This document shows positions 1-9,081 of a DNA stretch of 64,000 nucleotides, one piece after another. The position numbers and the translations under genes are program-made. The notes under the pieces were generated by a model, which searched no databases, was not told the DNA's origin, and saw nothing but the letters and a program-made list of their open reading frames with translations. The DNA is taken from NCBI GenBank assembly GCA_023213195.1, contig CP096135.1:1692616-1756615 (forward strand). The letters are read 5' to 3'. Positions within the stretch are counted from its first letter, which is position 1. Each line of letters opens with the position of its first letter. This DNA is from Sphingobacteriales bacterium JAD_PAG50586_3 (GTDB lineage Bacteria; Bacteroidota; Bacteroidia; CAMBQF01).

Positions 1-975
1 GTAGCCTGCGGACAAAAAGGCTCTACCGTTGCCGGTATTGTTCGTACGCTTGAAGAAAATGGCGCTATGCCATACACCGTAGTGGTTTGTGCAACAGCAT
101 CAGACCCTGCACCAATGCAGTTCTACGCTCCGTTTGCAGGCGCTGCTATTGGCGAGTACTTCCGCGATACCGGCCGCCCGGCCCTTATTGTATACGATGA
201 CTTGTCTAAACAAGCAGTTGCTTACCGCGAGGTATCTCTTTTACTTCGTCGCCCACCGGGCCGCGAGGCTTACCCTGGTGACGTATTCTACCTTCACAGC
301 AGATTGTTAGAGCGTGCCGCTAAGGTAAATGCTAACGATGATATTGCCCGTAACATGAACGACCTTCCAGACTCTATTAAGGGCTTGGTTAAAGGTGGCG
401 GATCGTTAACAGCACTACCTATTATTGAAACACAAGCAGGCGACGTTTCGGCATACATCCCAACCAACGTAATTTCTATTACCGATGGACAGATATTCCT
501 TGAGTCGAACTTATTCAACTCAGGTATCCGCCCGGCTATTAACGTAGGTATTTCGGTATCTCGTGTAGGTGGTAACGCCCAAATTAAATCAATGAAGAAA
601 ATTGCCGGTACGTTAAAGTTAGACCAGGCCCAGTTCCGCGAGTTAGAGGCGTTCTCTAAATTCGGTTCAGACCTTGATGCTGCAACAAAATCGGTACTTG
701 ATAAAGGTGCACGTAACGTTGAAATTCTAAAGCAAGCCCAGTTCTCTCCACTACGTGTAGAGCAGCAGGTAGCTATTATTTACTGCGGTACTAAAGGCTT
801 ATTGCGCGATGTGCCTGTAGAAAAGGTAAAAGAATTTGAAACTAACTTTTTAGGCTTGTTAGAGGCACAACACAAAAACGTGCTTGACGGTTTGAAAAAA
901 GGCCAGTTGACAGACGAAATTACCAATACATTAGAAAGTGTAGCCCGCGATTTGTCGAGCACATATAAAGCTTAA
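1..975 (+). CDS. atpA: ATP synthase F1 subunit alpha (3' part)
   Basis: C-terminal 324 residues of the F1 alpha subunit; the reading frame is open from base 1, so the gene begins before the window. The alpha subunit forms the non-catalytic nucleotide sites of the F1 head on the inner face of the membrane. The sequence shows the family stretches [20 protein letters not shown], the [13 protein letters not shown] block and the [16 protein letters not shown] arginine-finger region, followed by the helical C-terminal domain ending DLSSTYKA. It lies 11 bases before atpG in the usual atpA-atpG order, so the rest of the atp operon should lie to the left. No anomaly is visible. Confidence 0.98.
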   Translation, partial: VACGQKGSTVAGIVRTLEENGAMPYTVVVCATASDPAPMQFYAPFAGAAIGEYFRDTGRPALIVYDDLSKQAVAYREVSLLLRRPPGREAYPGDVFYLHSRLLERAAKVNANDDIARNMNDLPDSIKGLVKGGGSLTALPIIETQAGDVSAYIPTNVISITDGQIFLESNLFNSGIRPAINVGISVSRVGGNAQIKSMKKIAGTLKLDQAQFRELEAFSKFGSDLDAATKSVLDKGARNVEILKQAQFSPLRVEQQVAIIYCGTKGLLRDVPVEKVKEFETNFLGLLEAQHKNVLDGLKKGQLTDEITNTLESVARDLSSTYKA

Positions 976-986
976 TAAAACAATAA

Positions 987-1874
987 ATGCCGAGTTTAAA
1001 AGAGGTTAAAACCCGCATAGTATCGGTAAGCTCTACCGTACAAATTACCAGCGCAATGAAGATGGTATCTGCCGCTAAATTAAAGCGTGCCCAAGATGCT
1101 ATTACCCAAATGCGCCCCTATGCAACCAAGCTCCGCGAGATTTTGGAAAACCTAAGCAGTACGCTTGATAATTCTGACAGTATTTTTTCTCAGGAGCGCG
1201 AGCCTAAAAAAGTGTTGCTTATTGTTATCACATCTAACCGCGGCCTTGCAGGTGCTTTTAATGCCAACGTACTTAAGCAGGCACGTATAGTGTTAAATAC
1301 TAAGTACGCAGCCCAATTAAAAGCAGGTAACGTATCTGTAGTTACATTAGGTAAAAAAGCATCAGACTTTTTTGCTAAAAATGGTTACAACGTTGCCTTG
1401 GCTGATAATGGTGTTTTTGATGGCCTTAGCTTTGCTAAAGCTGCACCCATTGCAGAGTTTGCAATGAATGGTTTTGCTAATGGTGATTTTGATGTAGTAG
1501 AACTTGTATACAACCGTTTTAAAAACGCGGCTGTGCAAGAACTGCAAACCGAGCAGTTTTTACCGGTAGTTAGCACCCCTGCGCCTATAGTGGCAGGTAA
1601 AAAAGCAGCGGCTAACGATTACATTTTTGAACCATCAAAAGAAGAGATAGTAAAAGACCTTATACCCCTATCGTTAAAAACGCAGGTATACAAGGCTTTA
1701 TTAGACTCTCACGCTGCAGAACATGGCGCACGTATGACAGCCATGCATAAAGCAACAGATAACGCAAAAGAGCTTATTAAAGAGCTGAAATTAACCTATA
1801 ACAAAGCCCGTCAGGCAGCAATTACCAACGATATTTTGGAGATTGTTGGTGGTGCCGAAGCATTGAACGGTTAG
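987..1874 (+). CDS. atpG: ATP synthase F1 subunit gamma
   Basis: Central rotor stalk of F1, coupling proton flow through Fo to ATP synthesis. The 295-residue product has the family N-terminus (MPSLKEVKTRIVSVSSTVQI then TSAMKMVSAAKLKRAQ), the ITSNRGLAGAFN block near residue 85, and the C-terminal coiled-coil half with RMTAMHKATDNAKELI and NKARQAAITNDILEIVGGAE. Length is normal for Bacteroidota gamma subunits. It is co-transcribed with atpA and is followed by a strong terminator, so it is the last gene of this transcription unit. Confidence 0.98.
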   Translation: MPSLKEVKTRIVSVSSTVQITSAMKMVSAAKLKRAQDAITQMRPYATKLREILENLSSTLDNSDSIFSQEREPKKVLLIVITSNRGLAGAFNANVLKQARIVLNTKYAAQLKAGNVSVVTLGKKASDFFAKNGYNVALADNGVFDGLSFAKAAPIAEFAMNGFANGDFDVVELVYNRFKNAAVQELQTEQFLPVVSTPAPIVAGKKAAANDYIFEPSKEEIVKDLIPLSLKTQVYKALLDSHAAEHGARMTAMHKATDNAKELIKELKLTYNKARQAAITNDILEIVGGAEALNG

Positions 1875-1895
1875 TGTTAATCTTAAATAAATTAT

Positions 1896-1924
1896 AAAGC
1901 CCTGTCTTCGGATGGGGCTTTTTG
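1896..1924 (+). terminator. Rho-independent terminator after atpG
   Basis: AGCCCTGTC and GATGGGGCT form a nine-pair stem (two G-U pairs) closed by a TTCG tetraloop and followed by TTTTT. It lies 22 bases after the atpG stop and ends the atp operon. Confidence 0.9.
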
Positions 1925-2003
1925 TTTCTATTAATCTACCATTGGTATTATACTTTCGATAATTAGTATAATTTCTACGATATATTTCTACAGTATACTG
2001 ATA

Positions 2004-2330
2004 ATGAACAAGATAGTAGTTTTTAGAGTTACTATTATAGTAATCCTAAAGATGAAAAAACTTATGTCGTTAACAGAAAAAGAACTGGAGATACTCTCCA
2101 GGACTGTAGAACAGGGGTTAGGACTAAGCAGGATTCAAATTAAGGTATACAACAACAACCCGTATACCATTAAGCTTACCGATACGCACAATGGCCATTA
2201 TTTTGTTGTGCAGCATTTAGGACGGTTTAACCTGCTTATTAAACCCCAAAAAAATGGTAGTAATAGCATTCTCGATAAATTTGAAGATGTTATTTTACAC
2301 CTAATCGATTGGCAGATACAAATAGCCTAA
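2004..2330 (+). CDS. Small hypothetical protein
   Basis: I do not recognise this 108-residue protein. The first 16 residues are hydrophobic and AT-rich in sequence; in-frame ATGs at 2052 and 2064 (MKKLMSLTEKELEILSRTVE) look like more natural starts and would give 92 or 88 residues. The body is a mixed alpha/beta domain with no cysteines and no signal peptide if the shorter start is right. It stands alone between two terminators, so it is a single-gene unit. A cytosolic role is likely, but the function is unknown. Confidence 0.6.
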   Translation: MNKIVVFRVTIIVILKMKKLMSLTEKELEILSRTVEQGLGLSRIQIKVYNNNPYTIKLTDTHNGHYFVVQHLGRFNLLIKPQKNGSNSILDKFEDVILHLIDWQIQIA

Positions 2331-2348
2331 ATAGTATTAACCTTTTAT

Positions 2349-2375
2349 AGCCCCGGTAGTAGCCGGGGCTTTTTT
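2349..2375 (+). terminator. Terminator after the small hypothetical gene
   Basis: AGCCCCGG and CCGGGGCT form an eight-pair stem around a short loop, followed by six T. It separates the small gene from rpsP. Confidence 0.9.
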
Positions 2376-2461
2376 AAAACTGCGACATAACGTTGTTATA
2401 GCACAATTTGTAAGAGTTTTGGCCTAAAGCGGAACAGTCACAGTAGTTTTATAGGTAAGTG

Positions 2462-2491
2462 TTGGAGATTTGAAACAAATTACTATCTTTG
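2462..2491 (+). promoter_or_regulatory. Bacteroidota-type promoter of rpsP
   Basis: TTG at 2462-2464, a 19-base spacer, then TATCTTTG at 2484-2491 match the -33/-7 promoter of this phylum. The likely start of transcription is near 2496, giving a leader of about 33 AT-rich bases with no Shine-Dalgarno sequence. Confidence 0.75.
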
Positions 2492-2528
2492 CACCCCTTA
2501 ATTAATTATTAATAAAAACAATTTAAAA

Positions 2529-3113
2529 ATGCCTGCAAAAATCAGATTACAACGTCATGGTAAAAAGTCTTACGCTTTCTACCATATCGTAATTGCTGAT
2601 GGTCGTGCACCACGTGACGGGAAGTTTATCGAAAAGATAGGCACTTACAACCCAAACACTAACCCTGCCACCATCGATTTAAATTTTGATAGTGCCCTTA
2701 ACTGGATACAAAACGGTGCGCAGCCTACTGATACCGTTCGCGCTATTCTATCTTACAAAGGTGTGCTTTACAAAAAACATCTTTTAGGTGGTGTTACTAA
2801 AGGCGCTTTAACTGAAGACCAAGCCAACGAAAAGTTTGCTAAATGGTTAGAAGGTAAAACTGCTGAAGTTGATGCTAAGAAAACCAAATTAGGTGATGCT
2901 AAAAAATCGGTTGAACAAAACCGTATGGCTGCCGAAGCTGCTGTTAAAGAAGCTAAAGCAAAAGCTATAGAGGCTAAAAACACTCCTCCGGTTGAAGAAG
3001 TAGCCGTAGAAGAAGAAGCTGCTCCTGTTGCTGACGAAGCTACCCCGGCAGTTGAAGAAGCTCCGGTTGCTGAAGCTCCTGCCGCTGAAGGCGAAGCTCC
3101 TGCTGCTGAGTAA
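2529..3113 (+). CDS. rpsP: 30S ribosomal protein S16 with long C-terminal tail
   Basis: Small-subunit ribosomal protein. The first 80 residues are the S16 fold ([20 protein letters not shown], then [20 protein letters not shown]). Classical S16 is about 80-90 residues; this one has 194. The extension begins with a lysine/alanine-rich predicted helix (residues ~100-150) and ends in an acidic Ala/Glu/Pro-rich tail with repeats such as [16 protein letters not shown]. Such tails are known in Bacteroidota S16 proteins and their role is not known. It is a single-gene unit, with a promoter at 2462 and a terminator right after it. Confidence 0.97.
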   Translation: MPAKIRLQRHGKKSYAFYHIVIADGRAPRDGKFIEKIGTYNPNTNPATIDLNFDSALNWIQNGAQPTDTVRAILSYKGVLYKKHLLGGVTKGALTEDQANEKFAKWLEGKTAEVDAKKTKLGDAKKSVEQNRMAAEAAVKEAKAKAIEAKNTPPVEEVAVEEEAAPVADEATPAVEEAPVAEAPAAEGEAPAAE

Positions 3114-3135
3114 TTAGCACGGTACATAGAATTTG

Positions 3136-3175
3136 AAACAATCCTCTGCCTAACGGCAGGGGATTGTTTGCTTTT
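3136..3175 (+). terminator. Terminator after rpsP
   Basis: AAACAATCC and GGATTGTTT arms enclose an inner CTGCC/GGCAG stem, followed by a short T-rich stretch. It lies 23 bases after the rpsP stop. Confidence 0.85.
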
Positions 3176-3215
3176 AGGGTAGAAGGGTTTATTTTTAATG
3201 TTGCAACATTGTTTG

Positions 3216-3223
3216 TATATTTG
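3216..3223 (+). promoter_or_regulatory. -7 box upstream of the LigB-type dioxygenase
   Basis: TATATTTG lies 17 bases before the ATG at 3241. No clear TTG is seen at the -33 position, only a T-run. Confidence 0.5.
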
Positions 3224-3240
3224 TGTAAGATTACCGGCTT

Positions 3241-4134
3241 ATGAAACGTACCCATTTTATAAAATTATTAGCCGCCACCCCTTTAGCCGCAGCAGCTATG
3301 AATTTGAGTGACTTAAATAAACTATCGTCGGGCTTTGAAAAGACCAACCGCCTGCCTGTGCTTTTTGTAGGCCATGGCAACCCTATGAATGCCCTGCTGG
3401 ATAACCCTTTTACCCAAAGCCTGAGAAAGACCGGAGAATACCTGCGCAGCAACTACCGGATAAATGCCATATTGGTGGTATCGGCCCACTGGCTTACCAA
3501 GGGCAGCTTTGTACAGGCTAGCACAGCCCCCGAAACCATACACGATTTTGGCGGCTTCCCGCAGGAGTTATTTGATGCCCAATACAATGCCCCAGGCTCA
3601 CCCGAATACGCTATTGAAGTGCCCAAGCTTGCGCCCACGGTTAAAACCACCACCGACTGGGGCCTTGACCACGGCGCGTGGACTATTTTAATGCACCTTT
3701 TCCCCAAGGCTGATATCCCGGTATTTCAGTTAAGTATAGACTATTACGATAAGCCTATGGATTATCACTACAAACTGGCGCAACAGCTTAAAGCCCTCCG
3801 CGAGCGAGGAGTGCTTGTTATAGGCAGCGGCAATGTGGTACACAACCTCCGCATGAGCATGGAAGCCCTGCAAAAGGGCAATGATACCTTTGTATATGAC
3901 TGGGCTACAGAGTTTGATACGTGGGTAGGGGAGAAGCTTAGCAAAGGCGATTATGCATCGCTAACTGATTATGGTAAGGCGGGTAATGCAGGGCTACTAT
4001 CGGTCCCCACACCCGACCATTACATACCTATGCTGTATAGCTTAGGCATGACCAACCCCGGCGAGGAGTTTATAAACACCTACGAGGAATTAACCTTTGG
4101 TGGCATCTCAATGCGCACTTTCAAAATAGGGTAA
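3241..4134 (+). CDS. ygiD: 4,5-DOPA dioxygenase extradiol-like protein (LigB/YgiD family), exported
   Basis: Class III extradiol ring-cleavage dioxygenase family, which opens catechol-type rings with a metal-bound oxygen. Candidate metal-site histidines are visible in LFVGHGNPMNAL, VVSAHWL, GSGNVVHNL and PDHYIPML, as in YgiD/DODA proteins. The 297-residue product begins MKRTHFIKLLAATPLAAAAM, a basic and then hydrophobic stretch that looks like an export signal and is absent from E. coli YgiD, so it may act in the periplasm. It is a single-gene unit ending at a bidirectional terminator. The physiological substrate cannot be told from sequence. Confidence 0.85.
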   Translation: MKRTHFIKLLAATPLAAAAMNLSDLNKLSSGFEKTNRLPVLFVGHGNPMNALLDNPFTQSLRKTGEYLRSNYRINAILVVSAHWLTKGSFVQASTAPETIHDFGGFPQELFDAQYNAPGSPEYAIEVPKLAPTVKTTTDWGLDHGAWTILMHLFPKADIPVFQLSIDYYDKPMDYHYKLAQQLKALRERGVLVIGSGNVVHNLRMSMEALQKGNDTFVYDWATEFDTWVGEKLSKGDYASLTDYGKAGNAGLLSVPTPDHYIPMLYSLGMTNPGEEFINTYEELTFGGISMRTFKIG

Positions 4135-4146
4135 TACTAGCAAAAG

Positions 4147-4176
4147 AAAAGGGTATAAATTAACTTTATACCCTTT
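4147..4176. terminator. Bidirectional terminator between the dioxygenase gene and nfu
   Basis: AAAGGGTATAAA and TTTATACCCTTT form a perfect twelve-pair stem with A and T runs on both sides. It lies between convergent genes and can serve both. Confidence 0.85.
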
Positions 4177-4205
4177 GGATTATCTAAATAGAAAATTCCA
4201 CAAAA

Positions 4206-4236
4206 CTATCAGCTATCAGCTGCAAGCTATAAGCTA
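4206..4236. repeat. Heptad repeat, word CTATCAG/CTATAAG
   Basis: Four units of seven bases (CTATCAG twice, then CTGCAAG and CTATAAG) followed by CTA. The last CTA (4234-4236) is the complement of the TAG stop codon of nfu, so the array runs into the gene end. The word returns in a perfect ten-copy array at 21398. Confidence 0.85.
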
Positions 4237-4479
4237 GTCTATAGCCTCTACAGCTACCACCTGTGGCACGGCGCTCTTAATAGCCTGCTCAATGCCTGCT
4301 TTAAGTGTCATGGCACTCATGCTGCAACTGTGGCAAGAGCCATGCAATTGCATTTTAACAATGTTATCAGATGTAAGTTCAACAAAGGTCATATCGCCAC
4401 CATCAGCCTCTAAATAAGGGCGTATGCCATCAATTGCCTTTTCAATTTTTGCTATTATCTCGGGGTTGTTCTGTAACAT
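4234..4479 (-). CDS. NifU C-terminal domain (Nfu-type) Fe-S scaffold protein
   Basis: Small iron-sulfur carrier of the NfuA/NifU-C family. The 81-residue product carries the family core PYLEADGGDMTFVEL and the cluster-binding pair CHSC in HGSCHSCSMSAMTLKAGIE; two subunits normally hold one 4Fe-4S cluster between them. The ATG at 4479 is chosen because the upstream in-frame TTG at 4497 lies inside the TACCTTTG -7 box (4502 to 4495). It precedes mrp, another Fe-S cluster carrier, on the same strand, so the two probably act together in Fe-S protein maturation. Confidence 0.93.
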   Translation of the reverse strand: MLQNNPEIIAKIEKAIDGIRPYLEADGGDMTFVELTSDNIVKMQLHGSCHSCSMSAMTLKAGIEQAIKSAVPQVVAVEAID

Positions 4480-4525
4480 GCTCAAATATAAATACAAAGG
4501 TATACATTAAATGTTTAGCAAATAC

Positions 4526-5606
4526 TTAAGCTACCACAGCAGCAGCATTGGCATTTTTAATAGCTACCTGTTGCGCTACGTTTTTAGCCAGTTGCTCAAA
4601 AGCTTCGGCGGTAGGTGTGCCATCCTGCAACACTGCGGGGCGGCCTGCATCGCCAGCTTCGCGAATAGATTGTACTAATGGTATCTCGCCTAAAAGGGCA
4701 CATCCAGTTTGGTAGCTAAATCGCGCGCGCCGCCTTTACCAAAAATGTAGTATTTGTTATCAGGCAACTCATCGGGGGTAAAGTAAGCCATGTTTTCTAC
4801 AATGCCCAATACCGGTACATTAATGTTAGGCAACTGGAACATAGACACTCCTTTTTGCGCATCGGTCAGGGCCACACGCTGCGGAGTGCTTACTATAACA
4901 GCGCCTGTTACCGGAACAGCAGAAACCAACGTTAAATGGATATCGCCCGTGCCGGGAGGAAGGTCTACCAATAAGTAATCTAAATCGCCCCAATCAGCAT
5001 CGCCAAACATTTGGTTAAGCGCTTTGGTGGCCATAGGGCCACGCCATGCAATAGCCTGGCTGGTATCAGCAAAAAAGCCTATAGATAACAACTTAACCCC
5101 GTAACTTTCTATAGGCACAATAAGGTTGCGGCCGTTTACTTCACGTACAAAAGGCTTTTCGTGCTCCACATCAAACATAATGGGCACCGATGGGCCGTAG
5201 ATATCAGCATCTATCAAACCCACATTAGCGCCTTGTTTTGCAAGGGCTACGGCAAGGTTAGCGGCTACAGTGCTTTTGCCTACACCGCCTTTGCCCGATG
5301 CTACTGCAATAATATTACGCACACCCGGCAATAAAGGGTGTCGCCACCGCGCTTGCTGGTAACGCGCGATGTCATGTTAACTTCAACCTCAGCCTCTTGG
5401 CTTACAAAGTGTTTTATAGCATTTACACAGGCATTGTGTATTAACTCTTTCATTGGGCAGGCAGGCGTGGTTAACACCACGGTAAAAAACACTTTGTTGC
5501 CCTCTATCTTCACATCTTCAATCATGTTAAGGGTAACAAGGTCTTTGCCTAAATCGGGGTCTAGCACGTTGCTTAACGCGTCTATAACTTTCTCTTTGGT
5601 AATCAT
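4526..5606 (-). CDS. mrp: Mrp/NBP35-family Fe-S carrier ATPase (two frameshifts)
   Basis: Iron-sulfur cluster carrier with an N-terminal MIP18/DUF59 domain (residues ~1-90, DPDLGKDLV, TTPACPMKELI) and a ParA/MinD-type ATPase domain with the deviant Walker A SGKGGVGKSTVAANLA. The frame is broken twice: at the AAA run 5333-5335 and at the AAAA run 4692-4695 (plus-strand reading). Restoring one base in each gives a continuous protein that passes through FLGEIPLVQSIREAGD and ends NANAAAVVA at 4526, normal for the family. Both breaks are shortened homopolymers, so sequencing error is more likely than gene loss. It lies beside nfu, and its promoter box ends four bases before the ATG. Confidence 0.9.
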
Positions 5607-5610
5607 ACTG

Positions 5611-5618
5611 CAAAGATA
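5611..5618 (-). promoter_or_regulatory. -7 box of mrp, leaderless spacing
   Basis: Read on the minus strand, TATCTTTG ends four bases before the ATG at 5606. Transcription would start at or next to the start codon. Confidence 0.65.
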
Positions 5619-5630
5619 GGGTATAGTAGT

Positions 5631-5654
5631 CAGCAGTCAGGGGTCAGGGGGCAG
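5631..5654. repeat. Heptad repeat, word CAGNNGT
   Basis: Three seven-base units of the form CAGNNGK, with a fourth started, in the mrp-phnW gap. It is related to the CTGACNN array at 47381 read on the other strand. Confidence 0.75.
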
Positions 5655-5713
5655 AAAAATTCTGCAATGGCTGGTTTCCCTTTTATCTAAAAGGAACTAT
5701 AGTGTCGCCTTGC

Positions 5714-5741
5714 CATTATGCATTATGAACTCTGCATTTGA
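5714..5741. repeat. Heptad repeat, word CATTATG, overlapping the phnW 3' end
   Basis: Four seven-base units (CATTATG twice, AACTCTG, CATTTGA). The phnW stop (5723-5725) and its last codons (LQMQSS) are inside the array. Confidence 0.8.
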
Positions 5742-6841
5742 AGAAGGACATTTTCTTCGGCCAAAATCTCCTCAACAGCCTTTAATAAAGCCTCCACGTC
5801 AGCCGGGAAAATCTGGCCTATGTTACCAATACGGAACGCATCGGCTTTGCTAAGTTTACCGGGGTAAATAACAAATCCGCGCTCGCTAAGCTTGCTGTAA
5901 AAGCGCTCAAAGTTAAAGTTGGTATCGGTAGGATATAGGAACGATGTAATGATATGCCCCTGTATATCGTGCTTTAAGTAGAATTGAAAGCCCAGCTTTA
6001 ACATACCTGCATCAAGCACCTGTTTGTTTTGTTGGTAGCGGGCTTCGCGGGCTGCTATACCACCTTCTTGTTTCAACTCTTCCATTGCCTGGCGAAAAGC
6101 CATCAGGCTAAGGGTAGGAGGGGTAAAACGGAATTGCCCTGTAGTTTCCAATCCGTTCCATTGCTCGTATAAGTCAAGGGTAAGGCTGCGTGCCTGGCCT
6201 TTGCATTTCTCCAGTTCGCTGCGCTTAATAACGGCAAAGGCAAACCCCGGTACACCCTCTATACACTTGTTAGACGATGATACCATATAATCAATATTCC
6301 AACCTTTAATATCCATTTGCACACCGCCAAAGCTGCTCATGGCATCAACAATAAAAACCTTGTTAGCGGCTTTGCAAATAGCCCCTATTTCTTTTATAGG
6401 GTTGAATAAGCCGGTAGTTGTTTCGCTGTGTATGCAGGCTACGTGGGTAACCTCCGGGTGCTCAGCAATAAATGCTGCGGTAGCTTCCGGGTCAACTATT
6501 TGGTCTTCTTCAAACCTAAGCACCAGGTGATTGATTTTATGTATCTGGGCTATTTTAACAATACGCTCCCCGTAGGCACCGTTGGCTAATACCAAAAGTG
6601 TTTCATTAACCCCAACCGCGCTGCTTATTACGCTTTCTACACCAAAGGTACCACTGCCCTGGATAATGGTTGTTTCGTAGCCTTCTTCTTTGCTTACTCC
6701 GGCAAGTGTTAACATCTCGCTGCGAATGTATTTTACAGCCTCAATAAAGGCTTTATCGCGAGAGCCAACATCGTTCAACATGGCTTGTTTAACAGTATCA
6801 GATGTAGTTAACGGGCCGGGAGTAAAAAGCAGTTTTTTCAT
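5723..6841 (-). CDS. phnW: 2-aminoethylphosphonate--pyruvate transaminase
   Basis: PLP enzyme that moves the amino group of 2-aminoethylphosphonate to pyruvate, giving phosphonoacetaldehyde and alanine. The 372 residues follow PhnW closely: LLFTPGPLTTSDTVKQAML, IQGSGTFGVESVISSAVG, HSETTTGLFNPI, VDAMSSFGGVQMDI, the lysine motif SSSNKCIEGVPGFAF, and GFVIYPGKLSKADAFRIGNI. No phosphonatase (phnX), phnY/phnA or phosphonate transporter lies next to it, so the partner step must be elsewhere or the enzyme may work toward aminoethylphosphonate synthesis. The C-terminal LQMQSS is encoded by a heptad repeat. Confidence 0.93.
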   Translation of the reverse strand: MKKLLFTPGPLTTSDTVKQAMLNDVGSRDKAFIEAVKYIRSEMLTLAGVSKEEGYETTIIQGSGTFGVESVISSAVGVNETLLVLANGAYGERIVKIAQIHKINHLVLRFEEDQIVDPEATAAFIAEHPEVTHVACIHSETTTGLFNPIKEIGAICKAANKVFIVDAMSSFGGVQMDIKGWNIDYMVSSSNKCIEGVPGFAFAVIKRSELEKCKGQARSLTLDLYEQWNGLETTGQFRFTPPTLSLMAFRQAMEELKQEGGIAAREARYQQNKQVLDAGMLKLGFQFYLKHDIQGHIITSFLYPTDTNFNFERFYSKLSERGFVIYPGKLSKADAFRIGNIGQIFPADVEALLKAVEEILAEENVLLQMQSS

Positions 6842-6857
6842 GGGGCAAATATAGTTA

Positions 6858-6885
6858 CAGTTGCCAGTTCCCGGTTGCCTGTTGT
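6858..6885. repeat. Heptad repeat, word CAGTTGC
   Basis: Four seven-base units of the form CNGTTNC in the phnW-rlmN gap. Confidence 0.75.
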
Positions 6886-6900
6886 TAGATTTAGCGATTA

Positions 6901-6932
6901 TTTAATTCTTTATCTTTTTATCTATTAATTAA
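6901..6932. repeat. Octad repeat, word TTTATCTW
   Basis: Four eight-base units (TTTAATTC, TTTATCTT, TTTATCTA, TTAATTAA). The word is the complement of the octad array after recR at 24651. Confidence 0.65.
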
Positions 6933-6944
6933 CCTAGTCCCAAG

Positions 6945-6965
6945 CCTCTCGCCCCTCGCCCCTTC
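6945..6965. repeat. Heptad repeat, word CCCCTCG
   Basis: Three seven-base units (CCTCTCG, CCCCTCG, CCCCTTC) just before the rlmN promoter. Confidence 0.65.
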
Positions 6966-6977
6966 AGAAAAAATCAC

Positions 6978-6985
6978 TACCTTTG
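6978..6985 (+). promoter_or_regulatory. -7 box of rlmN, leaderless spacing
   Basis: TACCTTTG ends four bases before the GTG start codon at 6990; no ribosome-binding site can fit between. Confidence 0.65.
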
Positions 6986-6989
6986 TACT

Positions 6990-8072
<1,083 letters not shown>

Positions 8073-8134
8073 GCGTATCTAAAGCCTAAGTAATTCAATT
8101 TCATTATTTTAAATGGTCAGTGTTGCAACACGGC

Positions 8135-8165
8135 TTGAATTTTAATAAAATATTTCGTAACTTTG
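8135..8165 (+). promoter_or_regulatory. Promoter of the GT5-domain gene
   Basis: TTG at 8135-8137, 20 bases, then TAACTTTG at 8158-8165. The predicted leader is about 35 bases before the ATG at 8207. Confidence 0.7.
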
Positions 8166-8206
8166 TTACACATTACAGTTTAATCTTACACATACTCGAG
8201 ATAAAT

Positions 8207-9031
8207 ATGAAAAAAGCAAAGGTACTATTCGTGTCGCAAGAAATTACTCCATATCTAGACGAAACATATATCTCCAAAATATCACGCAAACTTCCACAAG
8301 GTATACAAGAGAAAGGACGCGAAATACGCACCTTTATGCCACGCTACGGTGTGGTTAATGAGCGCCGTAACCAGTTGCACGAAGTTATCCGCCTGTCTGG
8401 CATTAACATAATAATTAACGATACAGACCAACCCCTGATTATTAAAGTAGCTTCTATACAAGCTGCCCGTATGCAGGTATATTTTATTGATAACGAAGAG
8501 TACTTTAACCGTAAAGCCATACTTACTGATAAAGACGGTGCCTTATTTGCCGATAACGACGAGCGTAGCATCTTTTTTAACCGCGGTGTTTTAGAAACGG
8601 TTAAAAAACTAGGTTGGCAACCCGATGTTATCCATTGCCATGGCTGGTTTACTGCCCTAATGGCTGTTTACATTAAAAAAGCGTTTAAAGACGATCCGAT
8701 GTTTGCCGATACCAAAGTGGTTTATTCTATTTACAACGACCAGTTTGAAGGCAGCCTGAATAAAGATTTTGCTAAAAAACTTAAGCTTGAAGGTATTGCT
8801 GATAAGGATGTAACAGTTGCTAAAGACCCTACCCACCTGGCCCTTACCAAACTGGCTATAGACCACGCCGATGGTATTATACTTGGCGATGATAATATTG
8901 GCGCTGATGTTAAGAAATACCTTAAAGCATCGGGCAAGCCTATGTTAGACTATAAAAACGAAAGCGAATATATTGACGCTTACAACACTTTTTACGACGA
9001 AGTTTTGGTTGACGAGTCGGTCATGGCGTAA
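8207..9031 (+). CDS. Glycogen/starch synthase catalytic-domain protein (GT5 N-terminal half only)
   Basis: A 274-residue protein matching the N-terminal half of GT5 glycogen synthases: KAKVLFVSQEITPYLDETYI, IRTFMPRYGVVNERRN, QPDVIHCHGWFTALMAVYIK and a final DYKNESEYIDAYNTFYDEVL. Full glycogen synthases are about 480 residues; the C-terminal GT-B half is missing, and this short form is common in Bacteroidota, often beside DUF4270 and glmS as here. Whether it makes polymer or senses ADP-glucose is unknown. The ATG at 8207 is chosen because upstream codons overlap the promoter. Confidence 0.85.
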   Translation: MKKAKVLFVSQEITPYLDETYISKISRKLPQGIQEKGREIRTFMPRYGVVNERRNQLHEVIRLSGINIIINDTDQPLIIKVASIQAARMQVYFIDNEEYFNRKAILTDKDGALFADNDERSIFFNRGVLETVKKLGWQPDVIHCHGWFTALMAVYIKKAFKDDPMFADTKVVYSIYNDQFEGSLNKDFAKKLKLEGIADKDVTVAKDPTHLALTKLAIDHADGIILGDDNIGADVKKYLKASGKPMLDYKNESEYIDAYNTFYDEVLVDESVMA

Positions 9032-9081
9032 CGCGCCGGCTTAATTTAAAATAACTCTCACCATCTAACGTTATTAGGAAG

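Noticed and set aside
2768-3127. 119-codon open frame opposite rpsP.
   Set aside because: It is a low-complexity Ala/Ser shadow of the repetitive S16 tail.
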